DNA from: Geobacillus sp. 46C-IIa
GTDB lineage: Bacteria; Bacillota; Bacilli; Bacillales; Anoxybacillaceae
Reading direction: 5' to 3'
DNA length: 64,000 bases
Assembly: GCF_014679505.1 (NCBI RefSeq)
Contig: NZ_CP061474.1
Span: 1,890,001-1,954,000, forward strand
Part shown: positions 8,539 to 17,747 of the stretch, one piece after another
How positions within the stretch are numbered: the first letter of the stretch is position 1
Layout of the letters: the number at the start of each line of letters is the position of its first letter
Position numbers and translations under genes: made by a program
The notes under the pieces: model-generated
The model's input: the letters and a program-made list of their open reading frames with translations, nothing else
Database searches by the model: none
What the model was told of the DNA's origin: nothing

Positions 8539-9765
8539 TCAATATTTCGTTGACAACTGCGGCGGTCCCGATTTCGGTCCGTACGGCCCTTCGTCAAGCC
8601 ATTTGCCGAGACGCGGTAAAATCGGCGCCAATGAAGCGGCCACTTCCCGTTTCCTATTGATCGCTGGGTCCGTTCCTTGAATGTGCTCCAATGCAATCCC
8701 CGCACAATCGCGGTTGTATCTCGCCGCAATTAGACGCTCATTAGCGGCTGCAGCAATAGCTTCTTTTGCTTCTTCGCGCGTGTTAACCTGAAGGGCTGTC
8801 TGAATCGCCTTGGCCGCCATAATCGCATCCGGTACGCCGGAGTTCATGCCGCGCGCGCCAAATGGGGCAAACAAGTGCGCAGCCTCGCCAGCCAACAGCA
8901 CTCGATGATGACGGTCAGTGAGCGACTTAGCAACCACTTGGAAAAAACGATACGTCGACACCCATGTGATGCGGTCGGCATATTTTGCCGGCATCACTTT
9001 TGGCAACCATTGTTTCACGCCTTCCACACTGCCGAACTGCTCCGGGTCATCCCCATCAAGCAGCTGCAAGTCAATGCGCCATCCGCCAGCAAACGGCACA
9101 AAGAGGACGTTGCGCCCGTCCACAGCCGGATGCTGATAATGAAACACCCGTTCAAGCGGCAGCGGATCGGCCTCATCTTCTTTCACATCGACGACGACAA
9201 AGTAGTCTTTCGTCCGCGGTCCTTCCATTTCGATGCCGACCGATTGGCGGACGGTCGAGCGTGCCCCATCAGCAGCAATGAGATAATCGCACGACCACCG
9301 TTCGCCCGATGCGGTGATGACAGTGATCCCTTCCTCATCGGTCTGAACATCGAGAACCGGCGTCTCCCAGAAGAATTCGACCCCCGCCTCAAGGCAGGCG
9401 TTATACAAAAATTTTTCCGCTTCCACCTGCGGCAAACTCGTAAACGGCGGAAGTGCGTTCGGATCAGGGGACGGATACCGCTTTACATACACTTCCTTGC
9501 CGCGAAATAATGTGCGCTTGATTGGCCACACGACGCCATGTTCGGTAAATGTTTTTCCTAACCCCGGATAAATGTCCTCTAAATGCTGGAGCGTCGCCTT
9601 ATGGAAATAAATCGCCCGGCTTCCTGGCCGGAGACGGTCTTTCGGTTCCGCTTCGATCACCGTCGCTGGCAGTCCGAAATGACGCAATGCCAAGGCCGCA
9701 GTTAATCCGATGGGCCCTGCCCCGACGACGAGAACAGGGCGCCGTTGAACGTTAGCTTGACTCAT
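8539..9765 (-). CDS. FAD-dependent aromatic ring hydroxylase (module A)
   Basis: Class A flavoprotein monooxygenase (FAD_binding_3), 408 residues. The N-terminal VVGAGPIGLTAALALRHFG binds FAD with the ribose-binding glutamate in IEAE; the DG motif is YLIAADGARSTVRQ near 165. The second FAD motif reads LAGEAAHLFAPFGARGMNSG, with Glu where most relatives have Asp. The start is ATG 9765 behind AAGGGAG. It probably hydroxylates a monohydroxybenzoate or its CoA ester para to an existing hydroxyl group, giving gentisate or gentisyl-CoA. The copy in module B (37026-38249) is nearly identical. Confidence 0.85.
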   Translation of the reverse strand: MSQANVQRRPVLVVGAGPIGLTAALALRHFGLPATVIEAEPKDRLRPGSRAIYFHKATLQHLEDIYPGLGKTFTEHGVVWPIKRTLFRGKEVYVKRYPSPDPNALPPFTSLPQVEAEKFLYNACLEAGVEFFWETPVLDVQTDEEGITVITASGERWSCDYLIAADGARSTVRQSVGIEMEGPRTKDYFVVVDVKEDEADPLPLERVFHYQHPAVDGRNVLFVPFAGGWRIDLQLLDGDDPEQFGSVEGVKQWLPKVMPAKYADRITWVSTYRFFQVVAKSLTDRHHRVLLAGEAAHLFAPFGARGMNSGVPDAIMAAKAIQTALQVNTREEAKEAIAAAANERLIAARYNRDCAGIALEHIQGTDPAINRKREVAASLAPILPRLGKWLDEGPYGPKSGPPQLSTKY

Positions 9766-9809
9766 CGTCTCTTCTCCCTTCTTTTCCATGACTTTTGTTT
9801 CTCTATCGA

Positions 9810-11087
9810 TTAACCTACTTGTTGTTGATGATTGCGCTCGTCGATGACCCGCTTTGCCTTCATCGAAAAACGAGGTAATGATCCGGGCGCAACCCGTTCG
9901 ACATCAATTCGGATGCCGATCCGTTCCCTGAGGCGGTCGGCTAAACGCCGTTCGACATCCGCTTCCGACTCGATTTGTACTTTCACTTGATTCATTTCCT
10001 GCTCTGTGTAATAGACAATGCGAAACTCTTTAATTTCTATAAATTCTCTGACAATCGTTTCAATCGACGATGGGAAAATATTGACACCGCGCACGACAAC
10101 CATGTCATCGGCTCGTCCAATAATGCCGCCTGGCAAAAAGCGGTGCGGATTGCCGCAGGCGCATGGCGTCGGCGAGCACAGCACGATATCTTTCGTCCGA
10201 TAGCGAATGAGCGGATAGCCGTAACGGCTGAAATTGGTGAGCACGAGCTCTCCGCGCTCCCCTTCTTTCACCGGCTGCAGCGCTTCCGGATCAATGACTT
10301 CCGCCAAAAATTGCGCTTCGTTAATATGGAGTCCGTTTCGGGCTGAACAAGAGTAACCGTACGCTCCCATTTCCGTCATCCCGGCATGATCGTACACGGC
10401 TGCTCCCCAGCGCATTTCGATCTGCTCTCGTGTTGATGGCACTGATCCGCCTGGTTCCCCTGCAGTGATGATGGCTCTAATCGGCGTCGAAGGCAGATCG
10501 ATGCCCATTTCCTCGGCTACTTCGGCTAAATGAAGGGCATAACTTGGCGTACAAAGTAATACAGTCGCCCGGTTTTCAATCATGCTGTACAACCGTTCCT
10601 TCGATGACTGGCCGCCACCTGGGATGACAAGTGTTCCCATTTTTTTCGCCGCCTCATAGGCGGACCAAAAACCGATAAACGGCCCGAACGAAAACGCCAA
10701 AAACAGGCGGTCTCGATTTGTCACTCCACTTGATTTCAATACTTCGATCCAACAATCCCGCCACCAGTCCCAGCTTTCTTCCGTATCCAAAATTTTGAGC
10801 GGCTTACCGGAAGTACCTGATGTTTGATGGTAGCGGACATAGCTCGTTTCCGGGTAACAGTGGTTCCGGCCAAATGGCGGGTAAAGCTGCTGGTCTTGCA
10901 CAAGCTCTTCTTTCGTTGTAAACGGCAATTTCCGGAACTCATCCATCGTCCGAATCGGCAAACAAAGGTTGCGGAACTTCTCCTTATAAAACTCGTTAAA
11001 CTGGGTGACAAAGATGAGCAATTCATTGATTTTTTGCAGCTGATACTGCTCTAAATTGAGTTCCATCTCCCGAACCGACAACGCCAT
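9810..11087 (-). CDS. PaaK-type aryl-CoA ligase (module A)
   Basis: Adenylate-forming enzyme of the phenylacetate-CoA ligase type, 425 residues. The ATP loop is YHQTSGTSGKPLK, the later core motif YPLIRYRTKDIV, and the C-terminal domain contains GRADDMVVVRGVNIFPSSIE. I chose the ATG at 11087 rather than 11099 because AGAGGGG directly abuts the first ATG. It would form a CoA thioester of a (hydroxy)benzoate before hydroxylation. First gene of module A, divergent from an IclR regulator across a region holding the composite operator. Confidence 0.85.
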   Translation of the reverse strand: MALSVREMELNLEQYQLQKINELLIFVTQFNEFYKEKFRNLCLPIRTMDEFRKLPFTTKEELVQDQQLYPPFGRNHCYPETSYVRYHQTSGTSGKPLKILDTEESWDWWRDCWIEVLKSSGVTNRDRLFLAFSFGPFIGFWSAYEAAKKMGTLVIPGGGQSSKERLYSMIENRATVLLCTPSYALHLAEVAEEMGIDLPSTPIRAIITAGEPGGSVPSTREQIEMRWGAAVYDHAGMTEMGAYGYSCSARNGLHINEAQFLAEVIDPEALQPVKEGERGELVLTNFSRYGYPLIRYRTKDIVLCSPTPCACGNPHRFLPGGIIGRADDMVVVRGVNIFPSSIETIVREFIEIKEFRIVYYTEQEMNQVKVQIESEADVERRLADRLRERIGIRIDVERVAPGSLPRFSMKAKRVIDERNHQQQVG

Positions 11088-11172
11088 CCCGTTTCCCATC
11101 CCCTCTTTTCTATTTTGTTCTTAATGAAGTTTATAATATTTAAAACGTTCTGAAAGTTATGTTATACTATTA

Positions 11173-11211
11173 TTGTCCCATATAAAAGTTTTATATTCCT
11201 CTATACAAAAC
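11173..11211. promoter_or_regulatory. Composite IclR-type operator, module A / iclR1
   Basis: Two half-elements 23 bp apart on the plus strand: CCCATATAAAAG at 11177 and ATTCCTCTATACAAAAC at 11195. The same pair, with the same 23-bp spacing, lies before three other aromatic operons (19571-19604, 25711-25740, 31971-32012). It sits in the divergent gap between module A (minus) and an iclR gene (plus), 86 bases upstream of the ligase start, so it could control both. Confidence 0.6.
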
Positions 11212-11265
11212 ATAGTAAGATTTTTTGAAAACGATTTGTTCTGAGAGAAGGAGGAAGAGAAACTG

Positions 11266-12027
11266 ATGGAAGTTCGCAAAACCCGAACGTCTTTTTCTTC
11301 ATTAGAAAATGCGTTGAGACTGCTACAGCTGTTTTCGATGGATGAAACAGAACTTAGTATCACTGATATTTCCGAGAGGCTAAATATCAGCAAAAGCGCC
11401 GCCCACCGGCTGCTGCAAACGTTAAAAAGCGAGGGATTTGTCAAAAAAGACGCGAAAACCAACCTATATTCCCTCGGTACTTCTTTACTGGCAATGAGAA
11501 AAATCATTCATTCCCGGTTTCCCATTTGCCAGATTGCTCTTCCTTTCTTGCAAGAACTTGTTTCGGTATCAGGAGAAAGCGCACATATCGCCACGTTGCA
11601 CGGTGCTGATGTCATTTATTTGCACAAAGTAGAATGTGGTCATCCAGTTCGCCTTCTTTCTTACGTAGGCAAAAAAAATCCAGCGTTTTGCACGAGTACC
11701 GGTCAAGCCATTCTCGCTTATCAGCCGAGGGAAGCGATCGACCGCATCATCGCCCGTGGACTTCCTTCGTTTACTCCAAGAACGATCACCTCACCATCGG
11801 TACTTATTGAAAAATTAATGCAAGTAAAACAACAAGGCTATGCCATCAGCAAAGAGGAACTTCATAAAGGGGTAACATCGATCAGCGCTCCGATTCGTCA
11901 CCGTAACGGTGATGTGCGCTACTCTATTTCCATCGCCGGACCAATCCAACGCATCAATGACCGTTCCATCCCTCATCTCGTACAGCTTGTCATGCAAACA
12001 GCCCATGCGATTTCTATCAAACTGTAA
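11266..12027 (+). CDS. IclR-family transcriptional regulator 1
   Basis: 253 residues: an N-terminal winged helix-turn-helix (LSITDISERLNISKSAAHRL, about residues 28-47) and a C-terminal GAF-like effector domain with the VRLLSYVGKKNPAFCTSTGQ and GYAISKEELHKGVTSISAP segments of the family. GGAGG precedes the ATG by about 11 bases. It is divergent from module A and is its most likely regulator, with a hydroxybenzoate or its CoA ester as effector (inference). Related IclR genes are at 13862, 32125 and 43601. Confidence 0.92.
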   Translation: MEVRKTRTSFSSLENALRLLQLFSMDETELSITDISERLNISKSAAHRLLQTLKSEGFVKKDAKTNLYSLGTSLLAMRKIIHSRFPICQIALPFLQELVSVSGESAHIATLHGADVIYLHKVECGHPVRLLSYVGKKNPAFCTSTGQAILAYQPREAIDRIIARGLPSFTPRTITSPSVLIEKLMQVKQQGYAISKEELHKGVTSISAPIRHRNGDVRYSISIAGPIQRINDRSIPHLVQLVMQTAHAISIKL

Positions 12028-12125
12028 AAATGTCCATCGAACTTATAGAGCAAACACAGATGTTATGAAAAAACAATAAGGAGCATTCCTGTTAGAAGTT
12101 TTTCCGGGGACTTGAATAAAAAAAG

Positions 12126-12190
12126 CCCTCTTGGTATGATTCGGGGGTGTCAATTGGATGAATTGACCCCTAATTTGAATACCAAGGAGG
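12126..12190 (+). promoter_or_regulatory. Hairpin masking the transposase ribosome binding site
   Basis: Nested inverted repeats precede the IS110-type transposase. CCCTCTTGGTAT (12126-12137) pairs with ATACCAAGGAGG (12179-12190) apart from one extra base, and GGGGTGTCAATT (12144-12155) pairs with AATTGACCCC (12161-12170) apart from one base. The 3' arm of the outer stem contains the AAGGAGG Shine-Dalgarno sequence, so transcripts entering from the flanking iclR gene would fold and hide it. This is a familiar protection device in insertion sequences. Confidence 0.6.
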
Positions 12191-12197
12191 ACTATAC

Positions 12198-13475
12198 ATG
12201 CATTCTATCTCAAACAAGAAGATTAATCAAGTCACCGATCAAACGCTGGTTGTTGGGATGGATATCGCAAAGAAAAAACATTATGCCTGCTTTGTGGATG
12301 AGCGAGGGAGGGTGTTAAAAAAGCCGTTTCCCGTTCTGCAATCGAAAGAAGGATTGGAATGGTTGTACCAGTGCATCGTGGAAGCCATGAAGGAATTTGG
12401 AAAAACCGAGGTGATCGTTGGCATCGAGCCAACGGGACATTATTGGCTGAATCTCGCTTATTTTCTTGATGAGAAAGGCATCCCTCTCGTCATGACAAAC
12501 CCGATGCACGTGAAGCGCTCCAAAGAGCTGGACGATAACCTTCCAACCAAGCATGATGCGAAAGATGCGCTCGTCATTGCCCGGTTAGTGAAAGACGGCC
12601 GATTCAGCTATCCGCGCATTCTCAAAGGGATGGAGGCGGAGCTGCGCGTTGGAGCGACATTTCGCTCCAAATTGGTGGAAGAACAGGGAGCAGTTCGAAA
12701 TCAGATGATTCGCTGGCTCGATCGGTATTTTCCAGAGTTTACGCAAGTCTTTCCGTCGTTTGGGAAAATGGCGCTCGCGGTACTGGAATATACGCCATTT
12801 CCGAGTGATCTAGCAGGAAAAGAGCTAGAAGAGGTTCTCGCCCTTTACCGGCAAAGCGAGGGATTACAATCGCCGCAAAGGCCGAAAGCGAAGAAGCTCA
12901 TAGAACTGGCCCAACACTCCATTGGCGTAACGGAAGGACAACAGATGGCCCGTATCGAAATCGCCACACTTGTCCGCCGGTACCGCCAGCTGGAAAAAGA
13001 GATCGAGGCATTGACAGAACAGCTGATTGAACTCGTTCAGACCTTCGTCGAATACGAATGGCTGAAGACCGTTCCGGGTGTAGGCGATGCGACCATCGTG
13101 GAACTGTTATCAGAGATCGGGAGTTTCTCCCATTATCAGGATCCGCGGCAACTCATCAAATTAGCGGGCCTGACGCTGCGGGAACATTCCTCCGGCCAAC
13201 ACAAAGGGCAGAAACGGATCTCGAAACGGGGACGAAAACGGCTTCGCGCTCTCCTGTTCCGCGTGATGATGCCGATGATCCGCCACAACGAAGCGTTTCG
13301 GCAGCTGCACGACTATTACACGACACGACCGGAAAACCCGTTACGGAAGAAGCAATCGATTGTGGTGTTATGCGGAAAATTATTGAAGGTACTGCACGCT
13401 ATGTGTACGAAGCACCAAGCGTTCGATGCGAAGCGAATGATGCAGGACATCTTTGGTCTCGAAACGGCTGCTTGA
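12198..13475 (+). CDS. IS110-family transposase (DEDD recombinase)
   Basis: 425 residues, full length. The N-terminal DEDD_Tnp_IS110 domain starts VVGMDIAKKKHYACF and continues with GIEPTGHYWLNLAYFL and PMHVKR; DAKDALVIARL supplies further acidic residues. The C-terminal Transposase_20 domain includes LKTVPGVGDATIVELLSEIG and the serine-containing LREHSSGQHKGQKRISKRG stretch. Apparently intact, so the element may be active. AAGGAGG before the start is locked in a predicted hairpin. Confidence 0.93.
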   Translation: MHSISNKKINQVTDQTLVVGMDIAKKKHYACFVDERGRVLKKPFPVLQSKEGLEWLYQCIVEAMKEFGKTEVIVGIEPTGHYWLNLAYFLDEKGIPLVMTNPMHVKRSKELDDNLPTKHDAKDALVIARLVKDGRFSYPRILKGMEAELRVGATFRSKLVEEQGAVRNQMIRWLDRYFPEFTQVFPSFGKMALAVLEYTPFPSDLAGKELEEVLALYRQSEGLQSPQRPKAKKLIELAQHSIGVTEGQQMARIEIATLVRRYRQLEKEIEALTEQLIELVQTFVEYEWLKTVPGVGDATIVELLSEIGSFSHYQDPRQLIKLAGLTLREHSSGQHKGQKRISKRGRKRLRALLFRVMMPMIRHNEAFRQLHDYYTTRPENPLRKKQSIVVLCGKLLKVLHAMCTKHQAFDAKRMMQDIFGLETAA

Positions 13476-13797
13476 TGCCTATCGTCTCGATTCCCTAGAC
13501 AACAAGGATGACACGGAGAAGCTGGCGCGATATCATCCATTCGACTTTGAGTCCCTAAAGGAGCTTAGCTGGCCTCTGCCTGATGACTAGACCGAACGAA
13601 GGAATGTAGGCACAAGGATGCCAAGAGACATGGGAGGGTTCGTCATCATCAGCGATGCAGAGATCCAAGGTGCATCCCATACGCTTCCCTCACTACAACC
13701 AAATTTAACCAGTAGTGACCGCGAAGCGTACCCACCAAATGTAAGATATACACATATTTAAAAAATAATGTTAGGAACTTTGTCGAAAAATATTTTT
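13476..13797 (+). ncRNA. Non-coding 3' region of the IS, candidate bridge RNA
   Basis: 322 bases between the transposase stop and the right inverted repeat contain no convincing gene. In IS1111-type elements the guide (bridge or seek) RNA is encoded downstream of the transposase, so this region is where it should lie. Short complementary stretches are present (for example TGGGAGGG near 13629 and CATCCCA near 13673), but I cannot define the RNA ends or guide loops by eye. Confidence 0.4.
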
Positions 13798-13823
13798 TTG
13801 ACACCCCTGAAACGGCTACAACC

Positions 13824-13837
13824 GTTGATATATCAAC
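13824..13837. promoter_or_regulatory. Palindromic operator candidate before iclR2
   Basis: GTTGATATATCAAC is a perfect 14-bp palindrome that ends 24 bases before the iclR2 start, outside the right repeat of the IS. IclR proteins bind short palindromes near their own promoters, so autoregulation is plausible. No other copy was seen in the window. Confidence 0.4.
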
Positions 13838-13861
13838 ATTTCTAGAGGGAGGATCCTTGCT

Positions 13862-14629
13862 TTGAAAAAATCAACTGATACTCTTTCCTCTGTTAAAAAC
13901 GGAATGCGCATTTTGCGTTTATTTTCTGTTGAAACACCGGAACTAGGCGTTACGGAGATGGCCCAACGACTCGAGCTGCACAAGACGACCGTACATCGAT
14001 TAGCCACTTTATTAGAAAAAGAAGGATTTCTCGAACAAAATAAAAAAACTCGCAAATACCGCCTCGGCCTTTCCATTCTGCATTTAAGCGGATTGATTGA
14101 TTTGCATACCGAAATATTTAAAGACGCCATTCCGATCTTGGAATCTTTGATGAAGGAAGCTAATGAAGCTGTTCATTTATCTGTGTTGGAAGACGATCGA
14201 ATTGTTTACCTGTACAAAATAGAATGCCCGCACCCAGTGCGTCTTCTCTCTCATATTGGCCGAAGCAACCCGTGTACGTGTACAAGCTCGGGCAAAGTCA
14301 TTCTAGCGTTCAGTCCGAAATCGATAGTAGAAAGCATTCTCCGCCACGGGTTGCGAAAATACGGGCCAAACTCAGTGACCGACCGAAGCGAGTTTATCCG
14401 CCAGTTAGCAGCCATTCGCCAGCAAGGGTATGCCGTCTGCATCGACGAACTCCATGAAGGAGCGACAAGCATCGGCGCTCCCATTCACGATTATTCCGGC
14501 AATGTCGTCGCCGCCGTCAGCATCGTCGGACCGAATCAGCGGATTACTCAAGCAAACATTGTCCGTTTGGTTCAGTTAGCTTGCCAAGCCGCCCGCGACA
14601 TTTCATTACTACTTGGATATTATGAATAA
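13862..14629 (+). CDS. IclR-family transcriptional regulator 2
   Basis: 255 residues starting at a TTG behind AGGGAGG. The helix-turn-helix is LGVTEMAQRLELHKTTVHRL; the effector domain shows VRLLSHIGRSNPCTCTSSGK and GYAVCIDELHEGATSIGAP. It converges on the aldehyde dehydrogenase, permease and decarboxylase genes and may regulate them or the nearby importer. The IS immediately upstream may have replaced part of its native promoter region. Effector unknown; related to regulators 1 and 3. Confidence 0.9.
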   Translation: MKKSTDTLSSVKNGMRILRLFSVETPELGVTEMAQRLELHKTTVHRLATLLEKEGFLEQNKKTRKYRLGLSILHLSGLIDLHTEIFKDAIPILESLMKEANEAVHLSVLEDDRIVYLYKIECPHPVRLLSHIGRSNPCTCTSSGKVILAFSPKSIVESILRHGLRKYGPNSVTDRSEFIRQLAAIRQQGYAVCIDELHEGATSIGAPIHDYSGNVVAAVSIVGPNQRITQANIVRLVQLACQAARDISLLLGYYE

Positions 14630-14705
14630 AGCTTTCTCCTCCTCTTTGCTAAATAAGTGCAATCAATGATCAAAAAGATGGGCAGTTGCCATATCATCAC
14701 AAAAA

Positions 14706-14747
14706 AGCCCGGAAGATCCGACTAAACCCGATCTCCCGGGCTTTCCC
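14706..14747. terminator. Bidirectional terminator between iclR2 and aldehyde dehydrogenase
   Basis: AGCCCGGAAGATC (14706-14718) pairs with GATCTCCCGGGCT (14730-14742) with one mismatch. The stem is flanked by AAAAAA on the left and TTTCCCTT on the right, so it can stop the plus-strand iclR2 transcript and the minus-strand operon. Confidence 0.85.
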
Positions 14748-14751
14748 TTAA

Positions 14752-16212
14752 TTAAAAAGGATACGTTCTTGCCTTCGTCTGCACGGACACCCATTTCACT
14801 GTTGTAAATTCATCGATCACCCATGGGTTTCCAAAACGACCCAAGCCACTTGCTTTATTGCCGCCAAATGGAATATTCGGAGCATCATTGACTGTTTGAT
14901 CGTTAATATGAGTCATGCCGCTGTCAATGTTTAGCGCCCACTCCTTCCCTTTCTCAACATCACCTGTAAAAATGGCGGAGCTGAGCCCGTATTCCGTTTG
15001 GTTGGCGATAGCGATCGCCTCTTCGTCTGTTTTCGCTTTAATCACCACAGCAATGGGGGCAAACAGCTCTGTTTGGGCGAGCGTGCTTCTTGGATCAACA
15101 TCAACAAATACATACGGCGTCAGCACATTACCGATCCGCTTTCCTTCTAAAGCCATTCGGATTCCTTCGCGTTTTGCCTCTTCGACCATTTGTAACGCCT
15201 TTTGCATCTGCTTTTCATTGATGATCGGTCCGATCACAGTGCTCGGATCGCGCGGATCGCCGCACGGAAGCGCAGCCGCTCTTTGCACGAACTTCTCGAC
15301 GAATTCGTTATATTTGCTCTCATGAACAATAATGCGGTTGATGATCATGCAAATTTGTCCTTGATGAATAAACTTGCCAAAAATCGCTGCATTCACTGCT
15401 TGATCTACGTCTGCATCGGATAAAACGACAAATGGGCTATTTCCCCCTAATTCCAATGCCACTCGTTTTAACTGTCTGCCGGCAATCTCACCAATTCGTC
15501 TGCCTACCGTCGTCGACCCGGTAAAGCTGATAAGGCGTGAATGTGGGTTGGTCAACATCTCATCGCCAATCTCATCAATGTCGGTTAACAAAACGTTCAA
15601 TACCCCCTTCGGCAGCCCAGCGTACTCAAACGCCCGAGCGATCACCACCCCCCCCACGAGTCCGACTTGAATATCGGGTTTATGCACCACGGTATTGCCC
15701 AAGGCAATCGCAGGAACAATCGTGCGCAGCGATAAGTTTAATGGAAAGTTGAAAGGGGAAATAGAAGCAATCACCCCCAATGGCAACCGGTAGATATAGT
15801 TGACTTTCCCCTCTATATTCGAAGGCACCTCTCTCACAGTCCGTACTTCATCGACATAATGCAACGCCTCTTCGAAAAGCTCGAGAGCCAAATGAAACTC
15901 TACATTCGCCTTCAATAAAGTGCCCCCTGTTTCGCGGACAATTAAATCGATGATCTCCTCACGGTTTGCTTGTAAATATTCCATCGCCTTGTGCAATACT
16001 TCTTTTCGTTGAGCAACTGAGGAACCCCCCCACTCCTTTTGCGCTTCGCTAGCCGCTTCAAACGCACGGTGAAGCTGTTCGACCGTCGCTAGCGGGACAG
16101 AGGCAACAACCGACCGATCATACGGATTCAAAATATCATAGGTGCGGCTGCTTTCTCCTTCCACCCATTCTCCATTGATAAAACTTTTATTCCATTGTTC
16201 GTAACGTTCCAT
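14752..16212 (-). CDS. Aldehyde dehydrogenase, benzaldehyde/vanillin dehydrogenase-like
   Basis: NAD(P)-dependent aldehyde dehydrogenase, 486 residues. Core features: SISPFNFPLNLSLRTIVPAI, the glycine motif ISFTGSTTVGRRIG, the general base in ALELGGNSPFVV and the catalytic cysteine in HQGQICM. The GGNSP and GQIC forms and the FGGNKASGLGRFG end resemble the aromatic aldehyde branch. The start follows GAGGAG. Downstream of a permease and a benzoylformate-decarboxylase-like gene, it would oxidise the benzaldehyde produced to a benzoate (inference). Confidence 0.88.
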   Translation of the reverse strand: MERYEQWNKSFINGEWVEGESSRTYDILNPYDRSVVASVPLATVEQLHRAFEAASEAQKEWGGSSVAQRKEVLHKAMEYLQANREEIIDLIVRETGGTLLKANVEFHLALELFEEALHYVDEVRTVREVPSNIEGKVNYIYRLPLGVIASISPFNFPLNLSLRTIVPAIALGNTVVHKPDIQVGLVGGVVIARAFEYAGLPKGVLNVLLTDIDEIGDEMLTNPHSRLISFTGSTTVGRRIGEIAGRQLKRVALELGGNSPFVVLSDADVDQAVNAAIFGKFIHQGQICMIINRIIVHESKYNEFVEKFVQRAAALPCGDPRDPSTVIGPIINEKQMQKALQMVEEAKREGIRMALEGKRIGNVLTPYVFVDVDPRSTLAQTELFAPIAVVIKAKTDEEAIAIANQTEYGLSSAIFTGDVEKGKEWALNIDSGMTHINDQTVNDAPNIPFGGNKASGLGRFGNPWVIDEFTTVKWVSVQTKARTYPF

Positions 16213-16313
16213 TTTTCTTTCACTCCTCCGTTAAATTGTGTACTTAAGTCGAATTTAATTTTCTTTAGTTTAAACCCCTACTTTAATGAGGTTATATGTT
16301 CTTATCTTGATAC

Positions 16314-17666
16314 CTAAAGGGACAATTGTTTCAAATGACTAGGACTTCCTACCTTATCAAAGCTCCCAAATCTCTCCTGAACACAAAGCAAAGCTAAAGC
16401 ACCTATTATACTTGGAACTGCAAAAACTATAAACGTTTTTTGTGGCGCAAGCCCTGTCGATAAAATTAAGGCTATTAACGTAGGAGCTACGACGGCGCCA
16501 ATCCTGCCGATTCCTAACGCCCATCCAATTCCTGTAGCCCTTGCTTCCTTAGGATAATATTCTGAGATATAAGGATTAGCTAAATTTTGAGTACCAACTG
16601 TGCATGCTCCTCCTACAGCTACAAGCACGTATAACATAAACAAGTTTGAAGTCACTCCTAGAATTACGAAACACAATGCCCCTAATATATACATCGAAAC
16701 TAATACTTTTCTATGTCCGAGCTTTCCTGACAAAAAGCCGCCGATCAACGAACCAACAATCTGACCTATACATAGAACTATATTGAATATCAATCCCGAA
16801 GAAAAACCATAGCCCGACTGTTGCATAATTTTCGGAAGCCATGTATTTAAGCCATACACCATTAATAAACAACTAAATACAGCGATCCAAAAGGCAAAGG
16901 TGCTAACAGCTCTTTGTTTTTCAAACAACTTTTTGATCGGAAATCCCTTGGACTCATTTTGGATCTCTTCCAAACAGTAATCATCTTCTTCTGTATAATT
17001 ACCAAGGGGATTTATACGATTTAAGATGCTACTCAATTTTTTTGTTTGTTTTTTCAAAATGTAAAATGAAAGGGATTCCGGGAATTGTTTTAGAAGAATC
17101 GGAAGAACTAGCAGTGGAAATCCACCGACCCAATACAAAATTCTCCATCCCGCTTCCGGAACCGCATATATTCCTAGCAACGACACCAAGATCCCACCGA
17201 TAGAGTATCCACAGTACATTGTGGCGACAATAACCGCTCTATTTGCCTTCGGAGAGTACTCTGTCATTAAAGAAATGGCATTAGCTGGTAAACCACCAAT
17301 CCCTAATGCAGCAATAAAACGCATAATAGTAAAAGCAGTAGGACTATCAATTACTCCGCCTAAAAATGTAAAGACACTGAATATGACCATACATATGACC
17401 AACACTTTTTTTCTTCCTATTTTATCAGCTAAAGGAGCAAACACTAATGCGCCGATTATCATTCCGATCAGTGAATAGCTTCCTATAGCACCAGCCTGAA
17501 CTACTGTCAAATTCCATTCTTTCATGAGTAAAGGCAAACTTACTCCATATAAAGCAATGTCATATCCATCAAAAGCAATTGCAAAAAAACACCACAAATA
17601 GATCATCAGGTGAAATTTGTTAAATTTACTAGCTGCCGCAATTTCTAATGTATTAACTCGGCGCAT
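16314..17666 (-). CDS. MFS permease, aromatic acid:H+ symporter family
   Basis: 450 residues with 12 predicted membrane segments. The DGYD motif in the first segment (FDGYDIALYGVSLPLLM) is the hallmark of the BenK/PcaK family, and LADKIGRKKVLVI is the loop 2-3 MFS motif. Likely imports an aromatic acid, perhaps a phenylglyoxylate or mandelate-type compound judging from the neighbours. The start at 17666 follows TGGGGGGAC. Base use here is clearly more AT-rich than in the gentisate modules, as in the next gene upstream. Confidence 0.9.
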   Translation of the reverse strand: MRRVNTLEIAAASKFNKFHLMIYLWCFFAIAFDGYDIALYGVSLPLLMKEWNLTVVQAGAIGSYSLIGMIIGALVFAPLADKIGRKKVLVICMVIFSVFTFLGGVIDSPTAFTIMRFIAALGIGGLPANAISLMTEYSPKANRAVIVATMYCGYSIGGILVSLLGIYAVPEAGWRILYWVGGFPLLVLPILLKQFPESLSFYILKKQTKKLSSILNRINPLGNYTEEDDYCLEEIQNESKGFPIKKLFEKQRAVSTFAFWIAVFSCLLMVYGLNTWLPKIMQQSGYGFSSGLIFNIVLCIGQIVGSLIGGFLSGKLGHRKVLVSMYILGALCFVILGVTSNLFMLYVLVAVGGACTVGTQNLANPYISEYYPKEARATGIGWALGIGRIGAVVAPTLIALILSTGLAPQKTFIVFAVPSIIGALALLCVQERFGSFDKVGSPSHLKQLSL

Positions 17667-17747
17667 TCTAGTCCCCCCAGGCCGTATAAGAATAATAACT
17701 ATTATCCCCTTAATTACAAAAATATCTCTGAAAGCTTTGCTTATACG

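Larger units (their letters stand above)
12133..13815 (+). mobile_element. IS110-family (IS1111-like) insertion sequence
   Basis: A transposase gene flanked by subterminal inverted repeats: TTCGGGGGTGTCAA at 12140-12153 and TTGACACCCCTGAA at 13798-13811 (13 of 14 positions pair). Subterminal repeats and a long non-coding stretch after the transposase (13476-13797) are features of the IS1111 branch of IS110. The exact ends are estimates, a few bases outside each repeat. No target duplication is expected for this family. It sits between two iclR genes and ends about 50 bases before the second one. Confidence 0.8.

Noticed and set aside
13798..13803. TTGACA at the right end of the IS as an outward -35 for iclR2
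   Set aside because: No acceptable -10 hexamer at 16-18 bases; the hexamer is part of the inverted repeat.
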